Origin: Neobacillus drentensis NBRC 102427
GTDB lineage: Bacteria; Bacillota; Bacilli; Bacillales; Cytobacillaceae
NCBI RefSeq assembly: GCF_001591445.1
Contig: NZ_BCUX01000015.1
Span: 1-64,000 of the forward strand
Reading direction: 5' to 3'
DNA: 64,000 bases
Made by a program: the position numbers and the translations under genes. Under the pieces are notes generated by a model. The model did not search any database and was not told the origin of the DNA. It worked only from the letters and a program-made list of their open reading frames with translations. How positions within the stretch are numbered: the stretch's first letter is position 1; the number at the start of each line of letters is the position of its first letter. Below are positions 1 through 8,433 of the stretch, piece after piece.

Positions 1-199
1 GCAAAATTACTCATTTTCATGTTTTTCGATTCAATAATCGGAATCTTTCCGTCTATTTAGGCTATTTTCAGTGCTATTTTCTAATTAAGAGAAGTTTCTC
101 CGCCTATTTATCAAACCCGGTGCTTAACCTAATATCAAAAAAGCCATGACAGGCAGACTAGCATGAAATTATTATGAATTTTTCTTCAGTACCATAAAA

Positions 200-231
200 A
201 ATCACCCTCACATAACAAAGTGAGGGTGATT
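200..231 (-). terminator. Rho-independent terminator of serC
   Basis: A perfect 12-bp inverted repeat (AATCACCCTCAC / GTGAGGGTGATT) with an 8-nt loop lies just past the serC stop. On the minus strand it is followed by an A/T-rich tail. The bases to its left (1-199) hold no gene I can support. Confidence 0.85.
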
Positions 232-237
232 TTCTAT

Positions 238-1335
238 TTAACTATTTTCTGTTTGGAATTGAATCATGAACTCTTTGAATGCTTGGCAGGCTTCAACTGG
301 AACGGCATTATATGCTGATACCCGGCATCCGCCAATGGAGCGGTGTCCGTTTACGCCTACAAAACCTGACTGCTTTGCTTGCTCGAGGAATTTCTTTTCT
401 AAGTCCTTTGATGCTAAGTTGAAGGTAAGATTCATGAGAGAACGACTGTCCGGTGTTGCATGGCCAATATAAAAACCATTACTAGCGTCGATTGTCTCGT
501 ATATCAGGTTCGCTTTTTTCTCATTCTGCTCAGCAATGGCAGATAACCCACCTAACTCACGAACCCAGTTTAGGACCTCTCCAAGCATGTAAATGCCAAA
601 GGTTGGCGGTGTGTTATACAAGGAGTTATTTTTTGAATGCGTGCTGTATTTTAACATCGTTGGGATAGCTGTATTGGCTTGTTCAAGCAGATCCTTGCGA
701 ATAATAACAACGGTTACGCCGGAAGGGCCGAGATTTTTCTGGGCACCAGCATAAATGAGCGCAAACTTGCTAACATCGATCGGTTTAGAGAGAATATCAC
801 TCGACATGTCTGCAATTAATGGAACATCTCCAGTGTCTGGAAAGTCCTTCCACTGTGTACCATAAATCGTATTGTTGGACGTTAAATGTAAATAAGCATC
901 AGTTGAATTGTACTGTAATTGATCTAGTGTTGGGATGCTTCGGTAGTTGCCTTCCTTCGTGGAAGCTGCATGGTAAACTTCACCAAATAGCTTTGCCTCT
1001 GTGAAGGCTTTCTCTGACCAGGAACCAGTCATTACATATCCAGCTTTTTTCCCAGCTTGTAAAAAGTTCATCGGAATCATTGAAAACTGAAGACTAGCAC
1101 CGCCCTGCAAGAAGAGTACTTCATGCGTATCAGGAATGGACAACAGTTCCTTTAAGCTGGCAATTGCCTGATTATGTACGTCTTCATAAGCCTTGCTTCG
1201 ATGGCTAAGTTCCATAACCGACATGCCCGTACCTCGAAAATCTATCAGTTCCTCCTGGGCTTTTTCTAAAACAGAAATTGGTAACGCCGAAGGACCTGCA
1301 TTAAAATTATAAGTGCGGTGGACTTGCAGTTTCAT
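238..1335 (-). CDS. serC: Phosphoserine aminotransferase SerC
   Basis: PLP-dependent class V aminotransferase. It converts 3-phosphohydroxypyruvate and glutamate to phosphoserine in serine synthesis, and can also act in pyridoxal phosphate synthesis. The N-terminal motif NFNAGPSALP and the lysine in YAGAQKNLGPSG (about residue 200, the PLP Schiff-base site) are diagnostic. The C-terminal GHRSIGGCRVSAYNA is the conserved phosphate/PLP-binding end. The length of 365 aa is normal for the family. I chose ATG at 1335, which has GGAG 8 nt upstream; an in-frame GTG at 1344 overlaps that ribosome binding site. It is a single gene with its own terminator. Confidence 0.95.
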   Translation of the reverse strand: MKLQVHRTYNFNAGPSALPISVLEKAQEELIDFRGTGMSVMELSHRSKAYEDVHNQAIASLKELLSIPDTHEVLFLQGGASLQFSMIPMNFLQAGKKAGYVMTGSWSEKAFTEAKLFGEVYHAASTKEGNYRSIPTLDQLQYNSTDAYLHLTSNNTIYGTQWKDFPDTGDVPLIADMSSDILSKPIDVSKFALIYAGAQKNLGPSGVTVVIIRKDLLEQANTAIPTMLKYSTHSKNNSLYNTPPTFGIYMLGEVLNWVRELGGLSAIAEQNEKKANLIYETIDASNGFYIGHATPDSRSLMNLTFNLASKDLEKKFLEQAKQSGFVGVNGHRSIGGCRVSAYNAVPVEACQAFKEFMIQFQTENS

Positions 1336-1448
1336 TTTTATCACTCCATTTTTTCTTTTCTCTGACTATACCATACTTATAAAATTCCGAAAATAAATTT
1401 AATTGTGAAATCGTGAAAAATTTCACTTTTTATTAAAAATATCGAATT

Positions 1449-2789
1449 TTAGCTTTTATCCGCCATTCTTTGACTGCTGCGCGACCAAATAACGACTGGG
1501 ATGAGCAGAAGGGAAAGGAAGCCACCTGCAAATGAGAGTCCCGCGTAACTCGTTTGAGCAACGACCATTCCCGAAATTGCTCCACCGGATGCCCCAGCCA
1601 AAGCAACTAAGACATCAACCGTTCCCTGTGTTTTGGCACGTGTCGAGGGATCCGTTGAATCGATGATCAGTGCTGTTCCACTAATTAATCCAAAGTTCCA
1701 GCCAAGCCCGAGCAAAGACAGTGCGATGATAAGAGTCAGCATCGAATCAGCAGGTGCACTTGCAGCAAGAATACCTGCAGTAAGAAGAGTAGCACCAGAA
1801 GCGACGGCCATTGCGGTCCGGCCAATCTTATCGACAAGAATACCAGTCACGAGAGAAGGCAGGTACATAGCGCCGATATGGAAGCCGATGACCATTCCAA
1901 CTTCACTAAGATCATGTCCATGATGCTTCATGTAAACAGGTGTCATTGTCATAATCGATGTCATGACAATCTGCGTTAAAACCATAATGGTGGCGCCGAC
2001 AACAATTCCTCGTTGATTGATTTCTATTTTGCTAGATTGTTTTTCCAATAGATTCTTTTTTTTAACTTCCAGTCCTTTTGTAATCGCATTTGCAACGATG
2101 AGAGGATCAGGGCGCAGGAATGCTAGGAGGACAAATCCGGCAAGAGTAAACGCAGCTGCACCAAGTATGAACGGACCAGCTAGAGCAGGAACTCCAATTG
2201 ACGTCGCAAATCGGCCCATTACACCCACCAAGTTTGGTCCAGCCACAGCACCGAATGTAGTTGATACCATCGCAATACTAACTGCGGTTGCTCGCTGAGT
2301 AGGTTTGGCTAAGTCCGTTCCTGCATAGCGTGCTTGTAAATTTGATGCAAAGCCAGCCCCATAGATAAGGAGTGAGGCAAAAAGAAGAAAGATATTACCG
2401 GTGATCGCTGAAATGATGACTCCAATCGCGCCGATTCCGCCAGTTAAGAAACCTCCGGCCAGTCCTATCCGCCGTCCAAATCGTTGGGAAAGGCGACCGA
2501 CAAGCAATGCTGCCCCTGCAGATCCAAGCGTTAATAACGCTGCAGGAATCCCTGCATAACTGTCCGTCCCTAACATATCTTGGGCAAGAAGGGCACCTAC
2601 CGTTATACCGGCAGCCAGTCCAGCCCCTCCGAAAATTTGCGAAATGACAACAACGAGCAATGTCCTTCGATATAGCACCTGCTGTTTCTCGGGTGAATCT
2701 ATGAAAGTCTGGAGCAAAACTTGTTTTGAATATTCCGGGTAATGTGACACACTAGAACCTCTTTCTGAAGGAATTAACTCCTCCATCAT
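1449..2789 (-). CDS. MFS transporter, 12-TM drug/metabolite exporter type
   Basis: Major facilitator superfamily permease of about 446 aa with roughly twelve hydrophobic helices. A typical loop 2-3 motif (VGRLSQRFGRRIGLAGG, about residues 97-113) is present, and the second half carries the related LVDKIGRTAMAVASG. A long polar linker near residues 240-255 separates the two six-helix halves. It probably uses proton motive force to export small molecules, but the substrate cannot be read from sequence. The start is uncertain: ATG-ATG at 2789 lacks a clear ribosome binding site, while GTG at 2750 has AGAGG just upstream. No linked regulator is visible. Confidence 0.85.
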   Translation of the reverse strand: MMEELIPSERGSSVSHYPEYSKQVLLQTFIDSPEKQQVLYRRTLLVVVISQIFGGAGLAAGITVGALLAQDMLGTDSYAGIPAALLTLGSAGAALLVGRLSQRFGRRIGLAGGFLTGGIGAIGVIISAITGNIFLLFASLLIYGAGFASNLQARYAGTDLAKPTQRATAVSIAMVSTTFGAVAGPNLVGVMGRFATSIGVPALAGPFILGAAAFTLAGFVLLAFLRPDPLIVANAITKGLEVKKKNLLEKQSSKIEINQRGIVVGATIMVLTQIVMTSIMTMTPVYMKHHGHDLSEVGMVIGFHIGAMYLPSLVTGILVDKIGRTAMAVASGATLLTAGILAASAPADSMLTLIIALSLLGLGWNFGLISGTALIIDSTDPSTRAKTQGTVDVLVALAGASGGAISGMVVAQTSYAGLSFAGGFLSLLLIPVVIWSRSSQRMADKS

Positions 2790-2870
2790 TATTTGATTTT
2801 TATTTTATCAGGAAAAAATCGCAGTTTATATAAGTAAATTTCATAAAATTTAATTTTTTTGATTTAAAAA

Positions 2871-2911
2871 AAGCAAAAGGTGCCTCCAATCAATGGAACG
2901 GCCTTTTGCTT
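2871..2911 (-). terminator. Terminator of the 78-aa membrane gene
   Basis: Inverted repeat AAGCAAAAGG...CCTTTTGCTT. On the minus strand it is followed by a run of T, so it ends transcription of the small membrane gene at 2922-3158. Confidence 0.8.
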
Positions 2912-2921
2912 CTAATTTTTA

Positions 2922-3158
2922 TCAATAGTAATTAAAACCCAAATAGATAATATAAATAATGATTGCTGCGATTGCGATAATCCAAACAAGAAATACAGGA
3001 TTCAGTAAGTATGGATGCCTTTGAGTGTTTTTATTGATTTGCGTATCAAATTCACCGGTTCTAGTACTAACCATTCTTCCAGTCCCTAGCGTGAAAATTA
3101 AACCGCCAATCAATACTAACAAAGCAATACCAGACAAAATGAGATACCAATTACTCAA
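2922..3158 (-). CDS. Small two-TM membrane protein, unknown function
   Basis: A 78-aa protein with two hydrophobic segments (about residues 5-25 and 53-75) joined by a polar loop rich in Thr, Asn and Arg. The start is TTG with an AGGTGG ribosome binding site 8 nt upstream, and a good terminator follows, so it is very likely a real gene. I do not recognise a family. It is transcribed alone, away from the MBL-fold gene to its right. Confidence 0.65.
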   Translation of the reverse strand: MSNWYLILSGIALLVLIGGLIFTLGTGRMVSTRTGEFDTQINKNTQRHPYLLNPVFLVWIIAIAAIIIYIIYLGFNYY

Positions 3159-3319
3159 TTATATAACCACCTTTTTTTTCATATAATTTGAGAAAATGTG
3201 GTGAAATATACATAAGCAGGTCTAAATTTCTTCAGGAAAATATGATTGATTATTCATTTATTTTTCGATACAGTTGTATTGATAATTTGGAAAATTCTAA
3301 AAATGAGGTGTAGTTGATT

Positions 3320-4117
3320 ATGTTAAATATGTTTACGAATGAGGACGTTATCTGCATAGAGGGAAATGTTCAAAGCTCAGGAATCATATTAGGAACGGTT
3401 TATTCCTTTTTAGTTGATGGAATGCTAATCGATACAGGACCGCAATGTCTTGAAAAAGAACTTATCCCCATTTATGAGGACCTAAGCTTTGATTTCGTTA
3501 CATTAACGCATAGCCATGAAGACCATTCTGGTTTAGCCCCTTGGATTCAAAAGAATAGGAATGTTCCAATTTATGTCCATTCAAATGGAATCAATATATG
3601 TGCGGAACATTGTCCCTACCCGAAGTATCGGAAACTTACCTGGGGAGTTCGGTCAGCCTTTGATGCCTTGCCACTTGGGGAGAACATTCAATCACACAGT
3701 CAAGAATGGAAAGTCATCTACACACCGGGGCATGCCGATGACCATGTCTCATTTTTCCATGAAGAAACCGGCCGACTATTTTCAGGCGATTTATTTGTCA
3801 CATCACGAACGAAAGTCATTATGGACAGTGAATCCATCCCAGTGATCATTCAATCGATTCGCAACCTGCTCAACTATGATTTTCAGGGGCTGTTCTGTTG
3901 CCATAGCGGCTATATTAAGGATGGAAAAAGCAAATTAGTCCAAAAGCTAGATTACCTTGAAAATCTATCTGGTGAAGTGAAAAATCTCTACAGTGAAGGT
4001 CGCTCGATTGATGAAATGACTCAATTGCTTTTTCCAAAAAAGTACCCAATTATAGCTTTTTCAGAAGGGCAATGGGATACTAGACATATCATCGCCTCAA
4101 TTGTCGCCGCAAGTTAA
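3320..4117 (+). CDS. Metallo-beta-lactamase-fold hydrolase
   Basis: A 265-aa MBL-superfamily protein. The zinc-binding HxHxDH signature is visible as THSHEDHSG (about residues 56-64), followed by TPGHADDH and FSGDLFV, which supply the further His and Asp ligands. The C-terminal region is helical, as in glyoxalase II/lactonase-like members. The likely reaction is hydrolysis of a thioester, lactone or phosphoester, but the substrate is unknown. I chose ATG 3320 because GAGGTG lies 9 nt upstream; the in-frame TTG 3314 is too close to it. It is monocistronic and ends at a strong bidirectional terminator. Confidence 0.85.
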   Translation: MLNMFTNEDVICIEGNVQSSGIILGTVYSFLVDGMLIDTGPQCLEKELIPIYEDLSFDFVTLTHSHEDHSGLAPWIQKNRNVPIYVHSNGINICAEHCPYPKYRKLTWGVRSAFDALPLGENIQSHSQEWKVIYTPGHADDHVSFFHEETGRLFSGDLFVTSRTKVIMDSESIPVIIQSIRNLLNYDFQGLFCCHSGYIKDGKSKLVQKLDYLENLSGEVKNLYSEGRSIDEMTQLLFPKKYPIIAFSEGQWDTRHIIASIVAAS

Positions 4118-4120
4118 ATC

Positions 4121-4162
4121 AAAAAAGCTAAAAAAGGCTTCATGGCCTTTTTTAGCTTTTTT
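4121..4162. terminator. Bidirectional terminator
   Basis: A perfect 18-bp stem (AAAAAAGCTAAAAAAGGC and its complement) with a 6-nt loop and T runs on both strands. It serves the MBL-fold gene and the convergent 45-aa gene. Confidence 0.85.
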
Positions 4163-4299
4163 TAGTTTACATGGGTTAATTCTGATAGATGAACCAATTG
4201 AATATTATGCAGACTATCTACTTCCTTGATTTCACAAAATCCGGAAGTGTATTTGTAAAGGATAATATATTTCTTGCCATTGTAAAGAACATGTTCCAT
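4162..4299 (-). CDS. Small hypothetical protein (45 aa)
   Basis: Short protein beginning MEHVLYNGKKYIILYKYTSG with a compact beta-rich look and no signal peptide. ATG 4299 is preceded by GGATGGAG with a 5-nt spacer, which is far better than the longer in-frame start at 4350. It ends at the shared terminator. I do not recognise its function. Confidence 0.6.
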   Translation of the reverse strand: MEHVLYNGKKYIILYKYTSGFCEIKEVDSLHNIQLVHLSELTHVN

Positions 4300-4492
4300 T
4301 TTATCTCCATCCTTTGACTTTCTAAAAATAATTGTATTTCTGTCATACATAATAATCTATGATGTTCAATTAAAGAGTATGTAAATTATTTTTGTAGAGT
4401 GTGACTTGGTTGGTTCATTCAAAAAAACAATCTGGTAGAATGAGTGTGATAAAATACTTATGATAGTGTTTTTAGTTAGAGGAGGAAGCAGT

Positions 4493-5227
4493 TTGTGTAA
4501 GAAACCAGTGATAGGCATAACAGGTGCCTATGTGAAACATAACGAATCTATGGAAGGTGTCTATGTACACCATGATTACCATAAAAGTGTTGCTGCTAAT
4601 GGAGGGATCCCGATTATTCTTCCCTATATTAGCCCTGAAATCGCATTAGAGACGCTTGTCTTATGCGATGGAATAATTCTCAGCGGGGGAGAGGACGTTG
4701 ACCCAAAACTTTATGGCCAGGACCCGCATCGTCACCTAGGTCCAACTACACCCGAACGGGACATGGCGGAGATCGCAATGGTGAAATATGCACTTGATAA
4801 CAATATCCCATTGCTTGCGATTTGCAGAGGTGTTCAAATTTTGAATGTCGCCCTAGGTGGTACGTTAATCCAGGACATCTCGAGTCAAGTCAAAGAACCA
4901 ATCCAACACTCACAGAAAATAGATAGAAGTCGGGAAACTCACTGGGTGACCATCAACACGGATAGCAAATTATTTGAAATCGTTGGTTCTGAACGAGTAC
5001 GTGTAAATAGTCTCCATCATCAGGCAATCGATAAGGTAGCCAATGACCTTCGTGTTGTTGCCCAATCATCCGACGGGCTTGTTGAAGCGGTAGAGTATAT
5101 CCATCCAACCACATTTACGGTCGGAGTTCAGTGGCATCCTGAATCAATGGCTAGCACAAACGATGAGATGAATAATGTGTTCAAAGAATTTATAAACAGC
5201 TGTATAAAGGTCCCAATTTCGATTTAA
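4493..5227 (+). CDS. Gamma-glutamyl-gamma-aminobutyrate hydrolase-like class I glutamine amidotransferase
   Basis: A peptidase C26 / class I GATase-fold hydrolase of 244 aa, related to PuuD, which cleaves gamma-glutamyl-GABA. The nucleophile Cys sits in LLAICRGVQILN (about residue 110) and the catalytic His-Glu in QWHPES near the C terminus. SGGEDVDPKLYG is the family oxyanion/substrate loop. The start is taken as TTG 4493, which has AGAGGAGG with good spacing; ATG 4460 lies upstream of that site. It is followed after 9 nt by a cysteine desulfurase gene, so the two are probably co-transcribed. The in vivo substrate is not certain. Confidence 0.85.
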   Translation: MCKKPVIGITGAYVKHNESMEGVYVHHDYHKSVAANGGIPIILPYISPEIALETLVLCDGIILSGGEDVDPKLYGQDPHRHLGPTTPERDMAEIAMVKYALDNNIPLLAICRGVQILNVALGGTLIQDISSQVKEPIQHSQKIDRSRETHWVTINTDSKLFEIVGSERVRVNSLHHQAIDKVANDLRVVAQSSDGLVEAVEYIHPTTFTVGVQWHPESMASTNDEMNNVFKEFINSCIKVPISI

Positions 5228-5236
5228 GGGAAAGGA

Positions 5237-6364
5237 ATGATTCAATTGATGGAAAAAATTTATCTGGATTACAATGCTAGTACACCGATTGCTCCTGAAG
5301 TGTCTGTGGCGATTAAACCGCTGTTAGATCATTTTTTTGGGAATCCGTCAGCCTTACATTGGGCAGGGTTACCAGTGAAGGAATTATTACATCAATCTAG
5401 AGGTCAGGTGGCGGAATTAATCGGCTGTACCCCAAGAGAAGTTATTTTTACAAGTGGTGGCAGCGAAGCCAATAACCTTGCATTAAAAGGGTTCTATTTT
5501 AAAAATCGACATAAAGGCAATCATATTATTACTTCTAAAATTGAACATCCTGCGATTATCAATCCTTGCAAATTTCTTGAACAAATGGGTGCAAAGGTCA
5601 CATATGTAGACGTGGATCGGGACGGGAAAGTTACAATAGAAGCAATAAAAAAAGCGATCACAAAGGAAACAATCTTGATTTCGATTATGCATTCCAATAA
5701 TGAAACAGGTACCTTGCAGCCCATCAAGGAGATTGGGGAAATCGCCCGAAATTTTGGGATTGTATTTCATACAGATGCATCACAATCGGTTGGAAAAGTC
5801 CCGGTGAATGTGGAAGATTTGAAAGTGGATATGCTTACGATTGCCGGCCATAAGCTATACGCACCAAAGGGAATTGGTGCATTGTATATTCGAGAGGGAA
5901 TCCATTTGGAACCACTTATCCATGGAGCGGGGCATGAGTTTGGACTTCGGGCAGGTACAGAAAATACGTTATTAGCAGTGGGATTAGGAACGGCTTGTGA
6001 AATTGCTAAGCAACAGGTAGGGAATACTGGAATTAAAGATTTAACCGATTATTTTTGGAAGCGACTAAAGGATGCCTTCGGGGATCAAGTCGTTTTGAAT
6101 GGGCACCCGGAAGACCGTCTGCCAAATACATTAAATGTAAGTTTTGTCAGAAGAGTAGGTCAAGAGCTGTTAGATTCCATCCCTCAGTTAGCAGCATCAA
6201 CTGGATCGGCCTGTCATGCAGGTAGTATTGACCTATCACCTGTCTTAAAAGAGATGGATGTTCCTGAAGAGGTAGGAATGGGTGCGATCCGCTTAAGTTT
6301 AGGCAGGTATACGACGAAAGTTGAGATTGAACAAGTAATGGAATGGTTTAATGGAATAATATAA
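5237..6364 (+). CDS. Cysteine desulfurase (NifS/IscS family)
   Basis: PLP enzyme that moves sulfur from cysteine to a protein persulfide. Visible signatures are YLDYNASTPI at the N terminus, TSGGSEANNLALKG, the PLP lysine in TIAGHKLYAPKG, and the catalytic Cys loop STGSACHAGS (about residue 330). About 375 aa is typical. ATG 5237 has AAGGG upstream, and ATG 5249 (MEKIYLDYN) is an equally plausible start. It lies directly downstream of the GATase-like gene and ends at a terminator. No IscU, SufU or ThiI gene is adjacent, so its acceptor (Fe-S, tRNA thiolation or other) is open. Confidence 0.85.
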   Translation: MIQLMEKIYLDYNASTPIAPEVSVAIKPLLDHFFGNPSALHWAGLPVKELLHQSRGQVAELIGCTPREVIFTSGGSEANNLALKGFYFKNRHKGNHIITSKIEHPAIINPCKFLEQMGAKVTYVDVDRDGKVTIEAIKKAITKETILISIMHSNNETGTLQPIKEIGEIARNFGIVFHTDASQSVGKVPVNVEDLKVDMLTIAGHKLYAPKGIGALYIREGIHLEPLIHGAGHEFGLRAGTENTLLAVGLGTACEIAKQQVGNTGIKDLTDYFWKRLKDAFGDQVVLNGHPEDRLPNTLNVSFVRRVGQELLDSIPQLAASTGSACHAGSIDLSPVLKEMDVPEEVGMGAIRLSLGRYTTKVEIEQVMEWFNGII

Positions 6365-6401
6365 CAAGGAACAGGGCCTAGCTCGCCTTAAAAAAAGTAA
6401 T

Positions 6402-6448
6402 AAAAAATGACCATCAAATTGTGTTAGTTGATTTGATGGTCATTTTTT
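6402..6448 (+). terminator. Strong terminator
   Basis: Perfect 18-bp stem AAAAAATGACCATCAAAT with an 11-nt loop and a T run, ending the GATase/cysteine desulfurase operon. Confidence 0.9.
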
Positions 6449-6529
6449 ATTGATAGCTTGTATAAGTTTAACTTACACAGAGAATTTTTATAGAAATAAA
6501 CAAATAGCAAATTTATAGGGAAAGAGGGG

Positions 6530-7345
6530 TTGGTATTTATTGTAAAGCATGTTAACTTCTCTGTGGATGACCAAACAGAAGCAAGTATTATCCATAGGCT
6601 TCGGACCTCTGGATGTGTTTTTGCAAAAGAAGAGGCTCTCCTACTTATATCTGAAGCACGGACATTGGATGACCTTAAGAAAATGGTAGAATTGCGAGCC
6701 GGGGGTACACCTCTTGAACATGTCATTGGGTACACAGAGTTCTGTGGTCTGAGGATAAAGATAGACTCTAAAGTCTTCGTCCCTCGCCAACGAACAGAGT
6801 TTCTTGTCCACCAGGCAGAAACCCTAACTAGATTAGGGGATCTCGTCGTTGATATGTGTTGTGGGTCAGGAGCAGTAGGTGCAGCACTTGCAGCGACTGT
6901 AGGGCAGATAGTCTTGTACTCTGTTGACATCGCTCCCGCCTCTGTACACTGTGCTAGCAGCAATATATCAGCTTTTGGTGGCCGCGTTTTTCAAGGGGAC
7001 TTGTATAAAGCTCTACCCTACTCGATTCGAGGCCGTATAAACATCATAGTTTCTAATGCTCCTTACGTACCTACCGAGGCAATCAAGTTGCTACCTCGGG
7101 AGGCTCGCCTGTTTGAACCTATGTTGGCACTCGACGGAGGAAAGGACGGACTTGACCTACAGCGTATGCTAGCGAAAGAGGCACCTCTCTGGTTAGCTCC
7201 AGGAGGTAACTTGTTGGTAGAAACGAGCGAACAGCAAGCATCCCAAACCCTAGATATTTTTTCTAGTATGGGGCTGATCGCGAAAGTAGCCAGAAATGCT
7301 GATTTGGACGCCACGATCATTATCGGTACAAAACCTGGAACCTAA
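6530..7345 (+). CDS. PrmC/HemK-related putative protein N5-glutamine methyltransferase
   Basis: SAM-dependent class I methyltransferase of about 271 aa resembling PrmC, which methylates the GGQ glutamine of release factors. An N-terminal helical domain precedes the SAM motif VVDMCCGSGAVG (about residue 105). The catalytic motif, normally NPPY, reads SNAPYVPTE. This NAPY form is, as I recall, typical of a PrmC-like sister group of unknown substrate rather than canonical PrmC. The start is unclear: TTG 6530 abuts AGAGGGG, and no ATG lies in frame near it. The gene uses more CTA, CTC and CGA/CGG codons than its neighbours, which suggests transfer. It appears monocistronic. Confidence 0.8.
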   Translation: MVFIVKHVNFSVDDQTEASIIHRLRTSGCVFAKEEALLLISEARTLDDLKKMVELRAGGTPLEHVIGYTEFCGLRIKIDSKVFVPRQRTEFLVHQAETLTRLGDLVVDMCCGSGAVGAALAATVGQIVLYSVDIAPASVHCASSNISAFGGRVFQGDLYKALPYSIRGRINIIVSNAPYVPTEAIKLLPREARLFEPMLALDGGKDGLDLQRMLAKEAPLWLAPGGNLLVETSEQQASQTLDIFSSMGLIAKVARNADLDATIIIGTKPGT

Positions 7346-7463
7346 AGTAATAAACAACGAGCCTCAACTCAAAAAAGTGTCATTAAATTGAAGATGATTT
7401 GGTAGGACCGGGACGATGAAAATGGTAAAATAAAAAAATCTAGAGAAAAGGAGTTAATAGGCT

Positions 7464-7769
7464 ATGAACCAAGTAGAAATTATCGCTCGGAGAATACTAG
7501 GTTGGAAGTTAAACAGGTGGGACAGATGGTTTGATTTTGAAAAGGGGACATTCATTCCAGTAACTGATTTTCAACCTGAACAAAATCTTGACCATGCGAT
7601 GCTCATCGTAGAAAAATTAAAAGATTTCGGCTTTACTTATACAACGAATGGGGTTTCTGAAGTTTGCTTTAATAACATATGCGAAACGGGCGAAACATTA
7701 GCACAAGCCATCACTAATGCAGCCTTCACTGTTGCTGATAACAGCACGATTGCAGAAGGATGGATGTAA
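7464..7769 (+). CDS. Small protein of the phage ABA-sandwich (BC1872-like) type
   Basis: 101-aa protein with the pattern of the small phage/Bacillus ABA-sandwich family: an N-terminal AxxILGWK segment, a central D(H)AMLIVEKLKDFGF helix, a beta pair, and a C-terminal AQAITNAAFTVAD helix. It has an AAGGAG ribosome binding site about 10 nt before ATG. Such proteins are common in phages and as stray chromosomal genes, and their role is unknown. The family call rests on pattern recall only. Confidence 0.6.
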   Translation: MNQVEIIARRILGWKLNRWDRWFDFEKGTFIPVTDFQPEQNLDHAMLIVEKLKDFGFTYTTNGVSEVCFNNICETGETLAQAITNAAFTVADNSTIAEGWM

Positions 7770-7794
7770 AACTACGAAGTCGATGATTACTTAT

Positions 7795-7847
7795 AAAAAA
7801 GCTTGTAGAAACAAGTCCTATAAATGGACCAAAACCTACAAGCTTTT
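7795..7847. terminator. Bidirectional terminator
   Basis: AAAAAAGCTTGTAG pairs with CTACAAGCTTTT across a 27-nt interior. A and T runs flank the stem, so it can serve both convergent genes. Confidence 0.75.
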
Positions 7848-7851
7848 ATTT

Positions 7852-8382
7852 TTACTTATTTCTCCGTAAAACAGTAATAAACCCATCCAATATATCATGA
7901 CTGACTGAAAATCCTTTACGTTGATAAAATTCCAGCGCCTCATTATTGCCATTTGAGACAAAGACAAAATAATCTTCGATCTCAGCAAATTGTTTCAACC
8001 ACGTCATCGACATATTGAGAAGTTTAGTCCCAATTCCATATTTGCGGTATTCTTCTTTTATATAAAATTGCGATAAACAACCTACATTAGGTCTAAGAAC
8101 AGAAGAAAGGTCAAAGAAAGTCGCAAACTCATTAGAATATGCCTCTTTAGGAGAAATATTGGAATAAACATACCCAACGATTTGTCGACCATCTTTTACG
8201 ACTACGATATAATTGTGTATAGCACTATGTATCGAAGGAACCATCCTAGTTTCGAAATTCATACTGTCAAACAATTCTGGTCTTATGTAAGCTCTCGACT
8301 TTTGAAAGGCCATCAGCTCATTACATAAATCACGGCAGTATTCTATTTCTCCATCCGAGATCACTTCGTATGATAAATTCAT
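7852..8382 (-). CDS. GNAT-family N-acetyltransferase
   Basis: 176-aa GCN5-related acetyltransferase. The acetyl-CoA-binding signature is visible as EEYRKYGIGTKLL (Q/RxxGxG/A form) around residue 115, and the fold ends with NNEALEFYQRKGFSVSHDIL, the usual terminal strand-helix. The substrate is unknown. ATG 8382 has AAGGAG 8 nt upstream; the GTG at 8391 lies inside that site. It is a single gene convergent with the ABA-sandwich gene. Confidence 0.85.
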   Translation of the reverse strand: MNLSYEVISDGEIEYCRDLCNELMAFQKSRAYIRPELFDSMNFETRMVPSIHSAIHNYIVVVKDGRQIVGYVYSNISPKEAYSNEFATFFDLSSVLRPNVGCLSQFYIKEEYRKYGIGTKLLNMSMTWLKQFAEIEDYFVFVSNGNNEALEFYQRKGFSVSHDILDGFITVLRRNK

Positions 8383-8433
8383 TTCTCCCACTCCTTACAT
8401 TGTCATTTAGCAACTCAGAAAAGAGCCCTCTGT

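Noticed and set aside
1-199. Possible gene end at the left edge
   Set aside because: Frames are short, with no recognisable protein features; the region is AT-rich spacer.
7361-7388. Similar phrases GCCTCAACTC...GTGTCAT at 7361 and 12510 as a dispersed repeat
   Set aside because: The shared part is short (about 17 nt with a gap) and not convincing without a genome-wide search.
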